From contig JALNYN010000001.1 of NCBI GenBank assembly GCA_023229825.1, forward strand, positions 1 through 64,000: DNA of 64,000 nucleotides, read 5' to 3'. The DNA comes from Minisyncoccota bacterium (lineage in GTDB: Bacteria; Patescibacteriota; Minisyncoccia; Phycocordibacterales; CAIJYI01). A program made the translations under genes and the position numbers. Shown here piece after piece: positions 1-7,603 of the stretch. Numbering within the stretch: position 1 is the first letter of the stretch; the number at the start of each line of letters is the position of its first letter. Below the pieces are notes generated by a model that saw only the letters and a program-made list of their open reading frames with translations, searched no databases and was not told where the DNA came from.

Positions 1-1
1 A

Positions 2-448
2 GAATATATCCTTCAACCAGGATCAATATATCTTTTTGCCACAAGAAAAGATGATAGGGAGGATTGGCAAGTTATTTCAATTCCGGGTCGTTCGTGGCAA
101 CTCCTCAGCGATAACTCTAAATTAAGCGATGCCGAACTTCTTACCGCCGTAATGAAAGACCCGAATGTCATAAAATACAAAGAGGCGTATATCAATGAAA
201 AAATTCCTATGGGCGAAACATATACCGCGATGAACTCCTTCAAAGATTTACCATCCGCCGAACAAGAAAAAATAAAAGCCGAAGTCGCCCAAATGAAAGC
301 GTCCGCAAATCAACCCAAGACCCCTGAACCGGTCGTCGAGCCCAAAACTACACAAAGCGAAGAAACGGTTCCACCACAAACCACTGAATCTGTTACTGTT
401 CAAGAGGCAATGCCTGTGGCAGAAACTCCGACAACGGCAACAGAATAA
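2..448 (+). CDS. NTR/TIMP-like array protein, copy 1 (5' end outside window)
   Basis: The frame is open from base 2, so the start and any membrane anchor lie upstream. The visible part contains the family motif PGSIYLFATR, then a segment matching three proteins downstream (1762-2421, 3314-4081, 4686-5369), including the tail motif EQEKIKAEVAQ. The last 50 or so residues form a Pro/Thr/Glu-rich tail that the other copies lack, which may be a wall-spanning or disordered stretch. The family pattern (vF.GKVI, F.VEVI..VKG, YLFATR) recalls bacterial NTR/TIMP-type OB folds, but this is my reading and was not tested. It sits directly upstream of a matrixin-type metalloprotease. The function of the tail is unknown. 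Confidence 0.75.
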   Translation, partial: EYILQPGSIYLFATRKDDREDWQVISIPGRSWQLLSDNSKLSDAELLTAVMKDPNVIKYKEAYINEKIPMGETYTAMNSFKDLPSAEQEKIKAEVAQMKASANQPKTPEPVVEPKTTQSEETVPPQTTESVTVQEAMPVAETPTTATE

Positions 449-516
449 ACGCAAAGAGAAAACCAGCCTTGTCTTTTCAACGGCGGTTTTTTCGGCATTG
501 TGATATAATTATCATC

Positions 517-1743
517 ATGAAAAATTCAGTTTCCATAACCGACTCGACTTTTTTCAATAATGCAACCGCAGCTGGAATTTTTAATCTTTCCTACCTCACG
601 TTAAGCAATTCCGGTAATTCAAATTCAGACATCGGTTACGGCAAACGCGGTTTTGTCATGCAAGGCGGTACCGGCAGGAATACTACATGGCCTGCCGACG
701 GATTGCCGTATATAATATCAGGAGGATATACTGTAAATTACGGACATACTCTCACTGTCAGTCCCGGAGCCGTGGTGAAATTCGAAAACAATTCGGCCTA
801 CATCCAAGTCGGTGGAACCTTGACCGCAGTCGGAGTATCAACGTATCCGATTTACTTCACTTCGATAAAAGACGACATATTAAACAACACTGACGCGACA
901 TCGACCTCTCCTGCTGCGGGTGACTGGAAACACATTACCGTTTCTTCCGGAGTGGTCAATCTCGAATATGCAACCATCCGATACGGTGGAGGAGATTATT
1001 ATGCCGCCAACCTTATCAATAACAGCGGGACATACCATATCGCATCTTCAACTATCTCAAACGGTTATTCCTATGGTATATGGCATCAAAGCGGAACGAC
1101 TAATTTAACACAAAGTTCTCTCTTCGGATTTGGAATCGAAGCGTATCACAACCCATCCTATGCGACAACGACCGCGACGAACAACTATTGGGGTAGTCTG
1201 GATGGGCCATACAATCCGAAATACAACCCGAATGGCAATCAAAACAGTGCTGTGAGTGATTATGTGACTTTTTGGCCATGGCTGGGGCAGACACATTATC
1301 TTAATTCAACTAATTCCGTTGACGGAGGGAAGAGTATGCATTGGGAATATGATGCCGGCTCGACACAGCAATTTTCCACCCAACTGGAATACGGGATTGG
1401 CACATGGAACGCTCTTGGAGGTGTTAATATTGCCCCATACGTATGGTGGCAAAATATTTTGGATTTAACTATATACGAAGTGGATGACGTAAACAAAGCA
1501 GTTGCCGCATATTGGGGTGCTTATGATAAAATTGAATACAATAAATACTACATGAATGACTACAGTAGCAGTCTGAAACAAATGATCGTTACTCATGAAC
1601 TTGGTCACGCTCTCGGATTACATCATAGTTATGTTGGGAATATCATGATTTTTACAGGAACATCGCAAACCTCTCTGGGAACGCAAGATATAGGAGATTA
1701 TACTTATTGCTGGATCGATGATAATTGCGAGGGTCAAAATTAA
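517..1743 (+). CDS. Beta-helix protein with C-terminal matrixin-type metalloprotease domain
   Basis: Predicted zinc endopeptidase of the metzincin clan. The N-terminal half is a right-handed beta-helix with the module motif PIYFTSIKDD followed by IRYGG, which is also found three times in the 20372-24910 protein. The C-terminal domain carries HELGHALGLHH (residues about 360-370) and a Met-turn, NIM, shortly after; these give the three zinc-binding His, the catalytic Glu and the Met of matrixins (M10). I chose ATG 517 over an upstream TTG because TATAAT at 504-509 lies 7 nt before it, which suggests a leaderless mRNA. No signal peptide is visible, so either the gene lost its 5' part or export differs. 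An NTR-like gene follows after 18 nt. The substrate is unknown. Confidence 0.75.
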   Translation: MKNSVSITDSTFFNNATAAGIFNLSYLTLSNSGNSNSDIGYGKRGFVMQGGTGRNTTWPADGLPYIISGGYTVNYGHTLTVSPGAVVKFENNSAYIQVGGTLTAVGVSTYPIYFTSIKDDILNNTDATSTSPAAGDWKHITVSSGVVNLEYATIRYGGGDYYAANLINNSGTYHIASSTISNGYSYGIWHQSGTTNLTQSSLFGFGIEAYHNPSYATTTATNNYWGSLDGPYNPKYNPNGNQNSAVSDYVTFWPWLGQTHYLNSTNSVDGGKSMHWEYDAGSTQQFSTQLEYGIGTWNALGGVNIAPYVWWQNILDLTIYEVDDVNKAVAAYWGAYDKIEYNKYYMNDYSSSLKQMIVTHELGHALGLHHSYVGNIMIFTGTSQTSLGTQDIGDYTYCWIDDNCEGQN

Positions 1744-1761
1744 TAATATTTACTTTAAACT

Positions 1762-2421
1762 ATGACAACGAAAACAAAAAATATATTTATTGTTATCAGC
1801 ATCGTTGCGATATCGTCCGCACTCGCTTGGTGGGGATTTGGTATCAGTAAAAAAAACGAAACACCAAGAATTGCAGTAATTGAGACAATTATGCCTCCTG
1901 TAAACTTCGGCGATGACAGGGAATTTGTCGGAGCGGCGGATAATGTGTTTGTGGGGAAGGTAATTAAACAGACGGGTAATGTTCCTCGTGGTGGAGACCC
2001 TGAAACTCAATTTTCAGTTGAGGTTATATACAACGTGAAAGGAAATTTACAAGACGAAACATCAGTGAATCAAATAGGAGGATATATGAACGGTACACTC
2101 TTTGTTCTCAATGAAGGAGAAAAACCAGCGAATTATCTTCTTACCCCCGGTTCAACTTATCTTTTTGCTACGAGAGGCGATAATACTCTGGTGTTTTGGC
2201 CCTATGCCGCGGAATTATTAACGACAGACAAGACATTGTCAAATGAAGAATTGTTAAAATTAGTACAGAACAATAAAAGAATTCTTAATTTAAAGATTGC
2301 CTATCCCGATGAAGTCTTGATGGCGCCGGATATTTCTCACAACAGAACCCCAAACAGTTTTGCATCTCTTTCTTCTGAAGAACAAGAAAAAATAAAAGTG
2401 GAACTGAAAACAATCGAATAA
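1762..2421 (+). CDS. Membrane-anchored NTR/TIMP-like array protein, copy 2
   Basis: 219 residues. An N-terminal membrane segment (about residues 8-27) acts as an uncleaved signal or anchor, and the rest should face outward. The mature part reads ADNVFVGKVIKQTG, then TQFSVEVIYNVKG, then PGSTYLFATR, and ends in a Glu/Lys-rich helix (EEQEKIKVEL). The order VFVG, F.VE.V.KG, G..YLFA resembles NTR/TIMP-like OB-fold domains of exported bacterial proteins. There is no N-terminal Cys, so a TIMP-like zinc-chelating mechanism cannot be assumed. It lies 18 nt downstream of a matrixin gene, with a hairpin terminator just after. Roles could be inhibitor, chaperone or anchor of the neighbouring protease. 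Confidence 0.7.
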   Translation: MTTKTKNIFIVISIVAISSALAWWGFGISKKNETPRIAVIETIMPPVNFGDDREFVGAADNVFVGKVIKQTGNVPRGGDPETQFSVEVIYNVKGNLQDETSVNQIGGYMNGTLFVLNEGEKPANYLLTPGSTYLFATRGDNTLVFWPYAAELLTTDKTLSNEELLKLVQNNKRILNLKIAYPDEVLMAPDISHNRTPNSFASLSSEEQEKIKVELKTIE

Positions 2422-2434
2422 TCTCTCAAGTTGT

Positions 2435-2464
2435 GAAAAAGTTCGGCAAACGTCGAACTTTTTC
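2435..2464 (+). terminator. Terminator after copy 2
   Basis: Stem GAAAAAGTTCG / CGAACTTTTTC with an 8-nt loop and the U-run partly in the stem. It is nearly identical to the hairpin at 4095-4124 after copy 3, which is evidence of segmental duplication. Confidence 0.75.
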
Positions 2465-2479
2465 TTTCCACTGATTATC

Positions 2480-2611
2480 GTGGGGCAATGTGTTATTATG
2501 TTAGTGTATCGGGACCATGCAACGCAAAATATAAGGCATTACATGGTAACAGGATCAACAACGCGTGGTGCGCAGGATGAAAGTGATTATAATTTTGTGG
2601 GATTAATATGA
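2480..2611 (+). pseudogene. Remnant C-terminus of a matrixin gene
   Basis: No intact ORF. Reading frame 2 gives MVTGSTTRGAQDESDYNF and stops at 2609. This aligns with the C-terminal tail of the 517-1743 protease (MIFTGTSQTSLGTQDIGDY). The zinc-binding motif and everything upstream are missing. It follows a terminator shared with the second remnant at 4129, so it is probably debris from a duplicated protease gene. Confidence 0.6.
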
Positions 2612-3287
2612 ATAAAAAAAACATTATCCGAATCATTGTGTGGATGGTAGGTCTTTTGGTGAGTATTTTGGTACTTGTGATAACTGGCGTTGCACCAGTG
2701 CCTCAACTTTGCACTAATGAACCAGTTTCTCCTGTGGCAGGTGTTGCTTTGATACAACCAGTGAGTTATCCAATGGGACCTGCTTATTTTATTCCCGATG
2801 TGATTGATTGCGAATCTTATCCAGTTGTAATGGTTATTAATCATTTCATAAATCCGTATGGAGGAGCATACACTTCTTTTTCGCCATCGCATATCGAATG
2901 GCATAAAGCGGACAGTAGTTGGTTTACAGATAATTATCGGATGTTTATTCTGTTTTTAAAATTTAACTATTTATAAAAAAATGAAAACAAAATATTTTGC
3001 CCTGTTCACAGGTATTGACATTGCAAGAAGTGGAGTATCCGGATGAACAATGGACAGGACGTTACTATTACAATGATGAGTTGGATATGCCGACAATTGA
3101 CTTAAACACCAGCAAACTGGCAGGCCGCGACTACAACCAAATTCAACACACAGGAATGCATGAGCTCGGTCATTCCCTCGGACTACTCCACAGCTACTGG
3201 GAAAACATAATGTATGATCGCAATACCTATCAAGTCGTCTTTGGTCCGCAAGATACTGATGCTTATCATTACTTGTGGGGCTATTAA
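2608..3287 (+). pseudogene. Interrupted membrane-anchored matrixin-type protease
   Basis: Two reading frames together resemble one protease. 2608-2976 has an N-terminal membrane segment (residues 7-25) and the start of the catalytic domain (HIEWHKADSSWFTDNY, like SMHWEYDAGSTQQFSTQL in the 517 gene). 2997-3287, in another frame, resumes at LTLQEVEYPDE and carries HELGHSLGLLH, NIM and the tail FGPQDTDAYHYLW. The gap of about 26 codons matches the 25 residues present in the intact relative, so the damage lies in the A/T-rich stretch 2940-3010. The second part has only a TTG start and no anchor. It is either a frameshifted gene or an assembly error. It could still be active if recoding joins the halves, but no slippery site is obvious. 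Confidence 0.6.
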
Positions 3288-3313
3288 AAGTGTTTAACCG
3301 TTAAACAAATCAT

Positions 3314-4081
3314 ATGACACAGATTAAAAAATATTTGCTTATTGCAACAGTCGTGACGGGAATCGGCGGCTTGGCGTTTTATGCCATGTCAATAAAAACC
3401 AATATTCTTGCAGATAATGAAAAACAGTCTAACAAAGTGGCATCAATTGAAACCGCGACCGATACCACAACCGCCAAAGCGATCGAAACGGCAAAGGTTT
3501 CAATTGCACCGTCATCTTCTCCTGCGACCGCCATGCGTTCAAGGTTGACAACAATTGATGATGCTGAGATATTTGTTTCGCATGCAGAATTTCCGCCGGA
3601 AGTGGATACTGTAGAAGGATTGCTTTCAATTTCAGACAATGTGTTTATTGGGAAAATAGTCCAAAGAGTTGGGTTTTTGTCAAAAGGAGGATATCCAACA
3701 ACCCAGTATTCTGTCAATGTATTATCTCAAATTAGCGGTAATGCGGAAAAAAATATTACCCTTACACAGGGCGGCGTAGGGTTGAGTGACAAAACTGGTC
3801 ATTTTTATGTTAATGATGAAGATATAAGTCGAATTGCTTCGGATAAAATTAATCCGGAAGATATTTATCTAAAAACAGGTGCTACATATCTTTTTGCAAC
3901 AGGATACAATCCAAAAACCAATATTTATGGTATTAGTTGTGCGCCCCTCGACCGCGAACTGATCACGACCGATAATTCTTTAAGCAGCGCACAACTTTTA
4001 ATTGCCTCAGAAAACAACCCGAGAGTCAAAGATTTCATGAGAGCTGCGGGAGTCGCATCGTTGTCTCTCACAGTAGAATAA
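3314..4081 (+). CDS. Membrane-anchored NTR/TIMP-like array protein, copy 3
   Basis: 255 residues with an N-terminal membrane segment (about 7-25), then an Ala/Thr/Ser-rich linker of about 60 residues absent from copy 2. The family domain follows: SDNVFIGKIVQRVG, TQYSVNVL, then TGATYLFATG. The typical Glu/Lys-rich C-terminal helix is replaced by a short divergent end (AGVASLSLTVE). It lies 26 nt after the broken matrixin and is followed by a hairpin matching that after copy 2. The extra linker suggests a longer reach from the membrane. Function is unknown beyond the family idea. Confidence 0.7.
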   Translation: MTQIKKYLLIATVVTGIGGLAFYAMSIKTNILADNEKQSNKVASIETATDTTTAKAIETAKVSIAPSSSPATAMRSRLTTIDDAEIFVSHAEFPPEVDTVEGLLSISDNVFIGKIVQRVGFLSKGGYPTTQYSVNVLSQISGNAEKNITLTQGGVGLSDKTGHFYVNDEDISRIASDKINPEDIYLKTGATYLFATGYNPKTNIYGISCAPLDRELITTDNSLSSAQLLIASENNPRVKDFMRAAGVASLSLTVE

Positions 4082-4094
4082 ACTGAATAATATT

Positions 4095-4124
4095 GAAAAA
4101 GTTCGGCAAATGTCGGACTTTTTC
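4095..4124 (+). terminator. Terminator after copy 3
   Basis: Stem GAAAAAGTTCG / CGGACTTTTTC with loop gcaaatgt. It is the duplicate of the hairpin at 2435-2464. Confidence 0.75.
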
Positions 4125-4128
4125 TTTC

Positions 4129-4194
4129 CGGCAGACTTTGCATACTGCTTTGGGAACACAAGATGAAAGTGATTATAATTATTTGTGGCCATAA
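4129..4194 (+). pseudogene. Second remnant C-terminus of a matrixin gene
   Basis: Frame 1 reads RQTLHTALGTQDESDYNYLW and stops at 4192-4194. It aligns with QTSLGTQDIGDYTYCW of the 517-1743 protease and with the tail of the 2997 fragment. No upstream coding sequence is left, and it directly follows the duplicated terminator. Confidence 0.6.
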
Positions 4195-4202
4195 AATAAT
4201 AT

Positions 4203-4652
4203 ATGATGAATAAAATAGCTAAATATTTTTTCTTCTCTACCGTAGTTTTTGCATTTCTGTCGTTGACTTTTTATTTTTCAGTTCTGCGTCCTTATTATCT
4301 AAAGGATCAGCAGAAGCCTTATAAGGTTGAGTCAAACAGATATACTCCACTTTCGGGAGGAAATTATGAAGCTAGTGTGGCTAACCTTGAACGAGAGTTA
4401 GGCAAAGTACGGTATTGTTCCTCCGATTCCGATTGCGTCATTGTTCCCGTCGCGTGTCCCTATGATTGCGGTAATCCGATGAATAAAAAAGAAGTTGAAA
4501 GGATGAAAAAATTGCCGGGAAACTTGGATTGTCATTCGGATCTTATGAGTTCTTCAGGCAGTACTTGTCGATATGATGGAGGCGTATCGTGCATAAACGG
4601 GGCCTGTACAATGGATTGGCCAAAACTCAAACCCGAAGAAATGCTAATTTAA
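4203..4652 (+). CDS. Membrane-anchored small Cys-rich protein
   Basis: 149 residues starting with two Met codons (4203 or 4206). It has an N-terminal membrane segment (about 8-27) followed by an outside domain with eight Cys arranged as CSSDSDC, C..DC, C, C, CINGAC. The pattern suggests a disulfide-bonded extracellular domain of the type annotated only as hypothetical in other bacteria. It sits between a matrixin remnant and the fourth NTR-like gene and may have replaced a protease gene in the array. Function is unknown. Confidence 0.65.
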   Translation: MMNKIAKYFFFSTVVFAFLSLTFYFSVLRPYYLKDQQKPYKVESNRYTPLSGGNYEASVANLERELGKVRYCSSDSDCVIVPVACPYDCGNPMNKKEVERMKKLPGNLDCHSDLMSSSGSTCRYDGGVSCINGACTMDWPKLKPEEMLI

Positions 4653-4685
4653 TATATGAATGTCCTTATTTAAAAAAACAAAAAT

Positions 4686-5369
4686 ATGACCAAATACACA
4701 TTAAACATATTAATTTTATTTGTTTTAGTGATTAGCACAATTTTTTATGTTCGATTTTCCGCGCCGCCACCGAGCGCTTCCAGTATTCACGCGGTTTATG
4801 CGGCCGACTTTACTAACAATGATATTCTCGCTGGTGCATCCCACAACATATTTATCGCTCGCGTCATTAAGCAAGACGGAGAAAAAGCGCTTGGCGCCAG
4901 TCCCGAAACTCAATTTAAAGTCGAAGTTATCGAGAACATCAAAGGCGATCTCCAAGGAACCGTTACTGTCGATCAATTCGGCGGATACAAAGACGGAGTA
5001 TTGTATACTGTAGAAGATGATAACCCTACACCAAATGCAAAAAATTCGGATTCATATATGCTGCAAGAAGGAAATACCTATCTTCTCGCCACGCGCTACA
5101 ACGAAACCGAAGACTGGTATACTCTCAATTCCTTCTATACTGCCAGAAAACTGCTTTCCACCGATAAAAACATGAACCCGTCGGACTTGAAAGCGTTGGC
5201 TGATAATGACGAAAGAGTAAAAGCCCTCAAAGAAGCCTATCCTAAAGAAAAATTACTGGATGCAGATATTTCGCATGAAAATACCAAAAACAGCTTCGTT
5301 TCTCTTTCAAAAGAAGATCAGGAAAAGATAAAAGCGGAAGTAGCGCAGGCGAAAGAGGTCGATAACTGA
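4686..5369 (+). CDS. Membrane-anchored NTR/TIMP-like array protein, copy 4
   Basis: 227 residues with an N-terminal membrane segment (about 5-22). The domain is the clearest in the family: SHNIFIARVIKQDG, TQFKVEVIENIKG, then EGNTYLLATR, ending with the conserved helix EDQEKIKAEVAQAKE. It shares more with copies 1 and 2 than with copy 3. No protease gene adjoins it now, but a remnant lies 490 bp upstream. A hairpin at 5434-5473 ends the array. Confidence 0.7.
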   Translation: MTKYTLNILILFVLVISTIFYVRFSAPPPSASSIHAVYAADFTNNDILAGASHNIFIARVIKQDGEKALGASPETQFKVEVIENIKGDLQGTVTVDQFGGYKDGVLYTVEDDNPTPNAKNSDSYMLQEGNTYLLATRYNETEDWYTLNSFYTARKLLSTDKNMNPSDLKALADNDERVKALKEAYPKEKLLDADISHENTKNSFVSLSKEDQEKIKAEVAQAKEVDN

Positions 5370-5433
5370 TAACTTTACGATGTCTCATCCACTTACTCCC
5401 AGATGCTATCATAAAGCCAAGTATAGGACGATA

Positions 5434-5473
5434 AACAAAAAACAATCCGTATTTCTGCGGGTTGGTTTTTGTT
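5434..5473 (+). terminator. Terminator at end of the protease/NTR-like array
   Basis: A-rich left arm (5434-5449) pairs with CGGGTTGGTTTTTGTT (5458-5473) through several G-U pairs. Confidence 0.55.
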
Positions 5474-5500
5474 GACTTGTCCATTTGTCTCGCGTAGCAT
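5472..5500 (+). promoter_or_regulatory. Orphan sigma70-type promoter
   Basis: TTGACT, 17-nt spacer, TAGCAT. No ORF starts downstream before a strong terminator about 80 nt later. Confidence 0.4.
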
Positions 5501-5506
5501 TTAGTT

Positions 5507-5586
5507 AGAATCAAATTTCAGCTGCGGTTTTGCGACTCGTGGACGTATGAACAAGGACGAAGCTCTAGCTCCGTCCTTTTTTGTTT
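5507..5586 (+). ncRNA. Candidate small RNA (unassigned)
   Basis: Bounded by the promoter at 5472-5500 and the terminator at 5553-5586, with no credible ORF between. The terminator also serves the converging NTPase gene, so this could simply be an intergenic spacer. No known RNA family was recognised. Confidence 0.25.
5553..5586. terminator. Bidirectional terminator
   Basis: AAGGACGAAGCT / AGCTCCGTCCTT stem followed by a T-run. It separates the plus-strand array from the minus-strand NTPase gene. Confidence 0.7.
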
Positions 5587-6118
5587 AAACCCGATCGCCT
5601 GAAACGTGGCTCAATATAAAATTTGCCCGATCCTCCGGCGGCATTACCGGTACCGCGACCACTTCGTAGCCGAACGCGGCATATGCTTTCAATATCTCAT
5701 GGTGTATTTTTGCGGCGAGAACCGGATCTTCTTTTCTGTGTTCGTCGTTTATATAGGGAAGCCGTTCCAAATAAAAAACCTTCGTATAACGTTTTCTTCC
5801 GAACCATCGAACGATCAGCGGTATCGGCACTTCTTCGACGGCGCAATATCCGCAACCGTCGACCAGTCCTCGGTCCAGAAAAATAATATTGGGTCTTCTT
5901 ATGAAAGCGGAAAACTCTTTCCAAAACTGTATTCTCGCGACAACGCGCTGGAATTTGCGCGGGTTTTTCCACGGAAGCACATCGCTTCCTTTCTTTTCCT
6001 CTCTCTCAATAAGAGGTCTCGCCGTTTCCGTCACTATCGCGTACCCGGAGAGAACAAGCATATCCAAGATCGTCGTTTTTCCGCAACACGGACCGCCGGT
6101 TATAACATATCGTTTCAT
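5585..6118 (-). CDS. AAA_28-type P-loop NTPase / predicted nucleotide kinase
   Basis: About 177 residues from MKRYVITGG, chosen because the P-loop normally begins within ten residues of the start. Walker A is GGPCCGKT (residues 8-15). TETAR and a Walker B-like FLDRGLVDG follow, and the C-terminus contains a DEHRKEDP segment. This layout fits the AAA_28 family of small kinase-like ATPases, whose substrates are mostly unknown. It is a soluble cytoplasmic protein with no membrane segment. It stands alone: the array terminator adjoins its stop, and a repeat region separates it from EF-P. Function beyond ATP/GTP binding is not resolved. Confidence 0.75.
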   Translation of the reverse strand: MKRYVITGGPCCGKTTILDMLVLSGYAIVTETARPLIEREEKKGSDVLPWKNPRKFQRVVARIQFWKEFSAFIRRPNIIFLDRGLVDGCGYCAVEEVPIPLIVRWFGRKRYTKVFYLERLPYINDEHRKEDPVLAAKIHHEILKAYAAFGYEVVAVPVMPPEDRANFILSHVSGDRV

Positions 6119-6252
6119 TTTGAGAATCCTCCCCAAAAAAAGAACTTTTCTTCAGTATATCAATTGGCCGGATTTTTTCAATTGAGCTTAAGCTTGTCAG
6201 AGCTGCTGCCGACCCATCCAAAAGGCTGTAATTCTAAGAAACCACCTCCCTC

Positions 6253-6327
6253 GTCATCCCGGGCCGGGACCCGGGATCCACGGGGATTAATGACGGACGT
6301 GGATTCCAGCTCGCGGGCTGGAATGAC
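6253..6327. repeat. GTCATTCC palindromic repeat, copy 1
   Basis: Double palindrome: GTCATCCCGGG..CCCGGGATCCACG then CGTGGATTCC..GGAATGAC. The same family occurs at 7493, 15394, 27936, 31725 and 31980. The 6119-6457 gap otherwise holds only the EF-P terminator and an iteron cluster. Confidence 0.75.
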
Positions 6328-6352
6328 AAAAATGGTGACCAAGTTATCAAAA

Positions 6353-6389
6353 CAAAAAATCTGACTTTCAAGCAGAAGGTCAGATTTTT
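6353..6389 (-). terminator. EF-P terminator
   Basis: AAATCTGAC / GTCAGATTT stem with T-runs on both sides. It works for the minus-strand efp gene. Confidence 0.65.
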
Positions 6390-6404
6390 GTTTAATTCGT
6401 TTGC

Positions 6405-6457
6405 CGTCGTATTCGTTGCCATTCGTATCATTCGTAAAAATTCGTATATTGGTATCT
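6405..6457. repeat. ATTCGTAT iteron cluster
   Basis: Several ATTCGTA(T) units in the orientation of 10968-11019. The same family occurs at 10530, 10968 and 42288. It abuts the efp stop codon. Confidence 0.6.
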
Positions 6458-7027
6458 CTATTTCTTATCCACTCGTTCCGCATACTCACAGGTCGTCGTA
6501 TTGATCCTCAAAACATCGCCCTCATTGATAAAGAGGGGAACATTCAGCGTGAGGCCTGTTTCCATGGTGACCGTCTTGCTTGCTCCTGTCGCCGTATCGC
6601 CTTTGACTGCCGGGGCAGCTTCCGTTACTTTCAATTCCACTTTGATCGGCAAACGCACCCCGATAAATTCATCGTCGAAAAGCATGGCCTCTACCAAAGT
6701 ATTCGGTTTGATGTATTTCGCACCTTCTTCAAATAAATTTGTGTCCAGTTTAAATCGTTTTGAAGGGTCTTTCTCGTCGCAGAACCAATATTCTCCGCGG
6801 TTCAGGTACAAATATTTGATATTTTTCGTTTCAATATCCGCCTCCTCCGCTTTTTCGGACTGATGGAAAGATCGTTCTGTAACTTTGCCGGTGATGATAT
6901 TTTTAAGTTTCGTCTGATTGACCGGTTTGCGCATCTGCATCCGGAAAACATGGGAAGAAAGCACCTCATACGGAGCCCCGTCCATTATGATACACTTTTT
7001 CGGTGTAATTTCGTTGTATTCAAGCAT
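6458..7027 (-). CDS. efp: Translation elongation factor P
   Basis: 189 residues, the usual EF-P length, with three beta-barrel domains. EF-P binds between the P and E sites of the ribosome and relieves stalling at polyproline. Family marks are the N-terminal KOW-like domain, KLKNIITGKVTER after the domain I loop, and the C-terminal OB domain ending GDVLRINTTTCEYAERV. The tip loop of domain I, which holds the modified Lys34 in E. coli, reads FRMQMRKPVNQTK here. It is one residue shorter than the E. coli loop, with Arg33 or Lys34 as possible functional residues. No modification enzyme gene is nearby. A terminator follows, and no strong ribosome site precedes the ATG. Confidence 0.93.
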   Translation of the reverse strand: MLEYNEITPKKCIIMDGAPYEVLSSHVFRMQMRKPVNQTKLKNIITGKVTERSFHQSEKAEEADIETKNIKYLYLNRGEYWFCDEKDPSKRFKLDTNLFEEGAKYIKPNTLVEAMLFDDEFIGVRLPIKVELKVTEAAPAVKGDTATGASKTVTMETGLTLNVPLFINEGDVLRINTTTCEYAERVDKK

Positions 7028-7101
7028 AGCGGTATTCTAAACAAAAAAAGGCTAAAAGTCAAAAAACAGTAAAGGGAAAGGAAAATGTGAGATCCTCATT
7101 T

Positions 7102-7135
7102 AAAAAAGAGCGAAACGTTAAACGCCTCGCTCTTT
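7102..7135 (-). terminator. Terminator of the 59-residue gene
   Basis: AAAGAGCGA / TCGCTCTTT stem with a six-T run on the minus strand, just after the small gene at 7152-7331. Confidence 0.75.
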
Positions 7136-7151
7136 GAATCAAATTGATTCG

Positions 7152-7331
7152 TTATTCGCAGTACCCGCCAAGACATTGAGGGGGCTCTGGGACGGCCACT
7201 CTTTTAGGGGCTTCGATACCCATTCTAAAGCGGCTCGCCATTTCCTGTTTTGTAAGCTTTAAATATTCTGAAGCTTTTATAAACTCCTCAGGATATTCAT
7301 ATTCGACCGTTGGTCTTCTCACTGTTTTCAT
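7152..7331 (-). CDS. Small orphan protein, 59 residues
   Basis: Starts MKTVRRPTVEYEYPEEF and ends PQCLGGYCE, with no membrane segment. The middle is probably helical (FIKASEYLKLTKQEMASRF), and the only Cys are in the last eight residues. Support for a real gene is strong for its size: AGGAG 8 nt before the ATG, a near-perfect promoter upstream (7396-7425) and its own terminator (7102-7135). A GTGGT..ACCAC hairpin sits just before the ribosome site and could control initiation. The C-terminal CxxxxC could bind a metal or be a processed tail. I recognise no family. Confidence 0.75.
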   Translation of the reverse strand: MKTVRRPTVEYEYPEEFIKASEYLKLTKQEMASRFRMGIEAPKRVAVPEPPQCLGGYCE

Positions 7332-7395
7332 GACACATTCTCCTGTGGTTATTCACCACATAAATATTAAAAAAACATCTTTTTAATTCATAACC

Positions 7396-7425
7396 AGTAT
7401 ACCACAATATTTGGTAATTTGTCAA
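7396..7425 (-). promoter_or_regulatory. Promoter of the 59-residue gene
   Basis: On the minus strand TTGACA, 18-nt spacer, TATACT, followed by a leader of about 58 nt with a GTGGT/ACCAC hairpin. Confidence 0.75.
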
Positions 7426-7492
7426 GAACTTTGGACAGTAACTGCTCACACCCCATCATTTTTTACCGAAAAATCGCTAAAACTCGTTCGTC

Positions 7493-7580
7493 GTCATTCC
7501 GGACTTGATCCGGAATCCACGTCGTGTTGTTACTCGCCGTGGATTCCTCCGCCGGCTGGCGGATCCCGGGCCGGAATGAC
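7493..7580. repeat. GTCATTCC palindromic repeat, copy 2
   Basis: Full double palindrome GTCATTCCGG...CCGGAATCCACG ... CGTGGATTCC...CCGGAATGAC, between two divergent promoters. Confidence 0.75.
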
Positions 7581-7603
7581 GGGTAGGTGTGAGCACTTCA
7601 GCT

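Noticed and set aside
7493..7580. GTCATTCC repeats considered as a CRISPR array
   Set aside because: Copies are kilobases apart, palindromic and without spacers of even length; no cas genes in the window.
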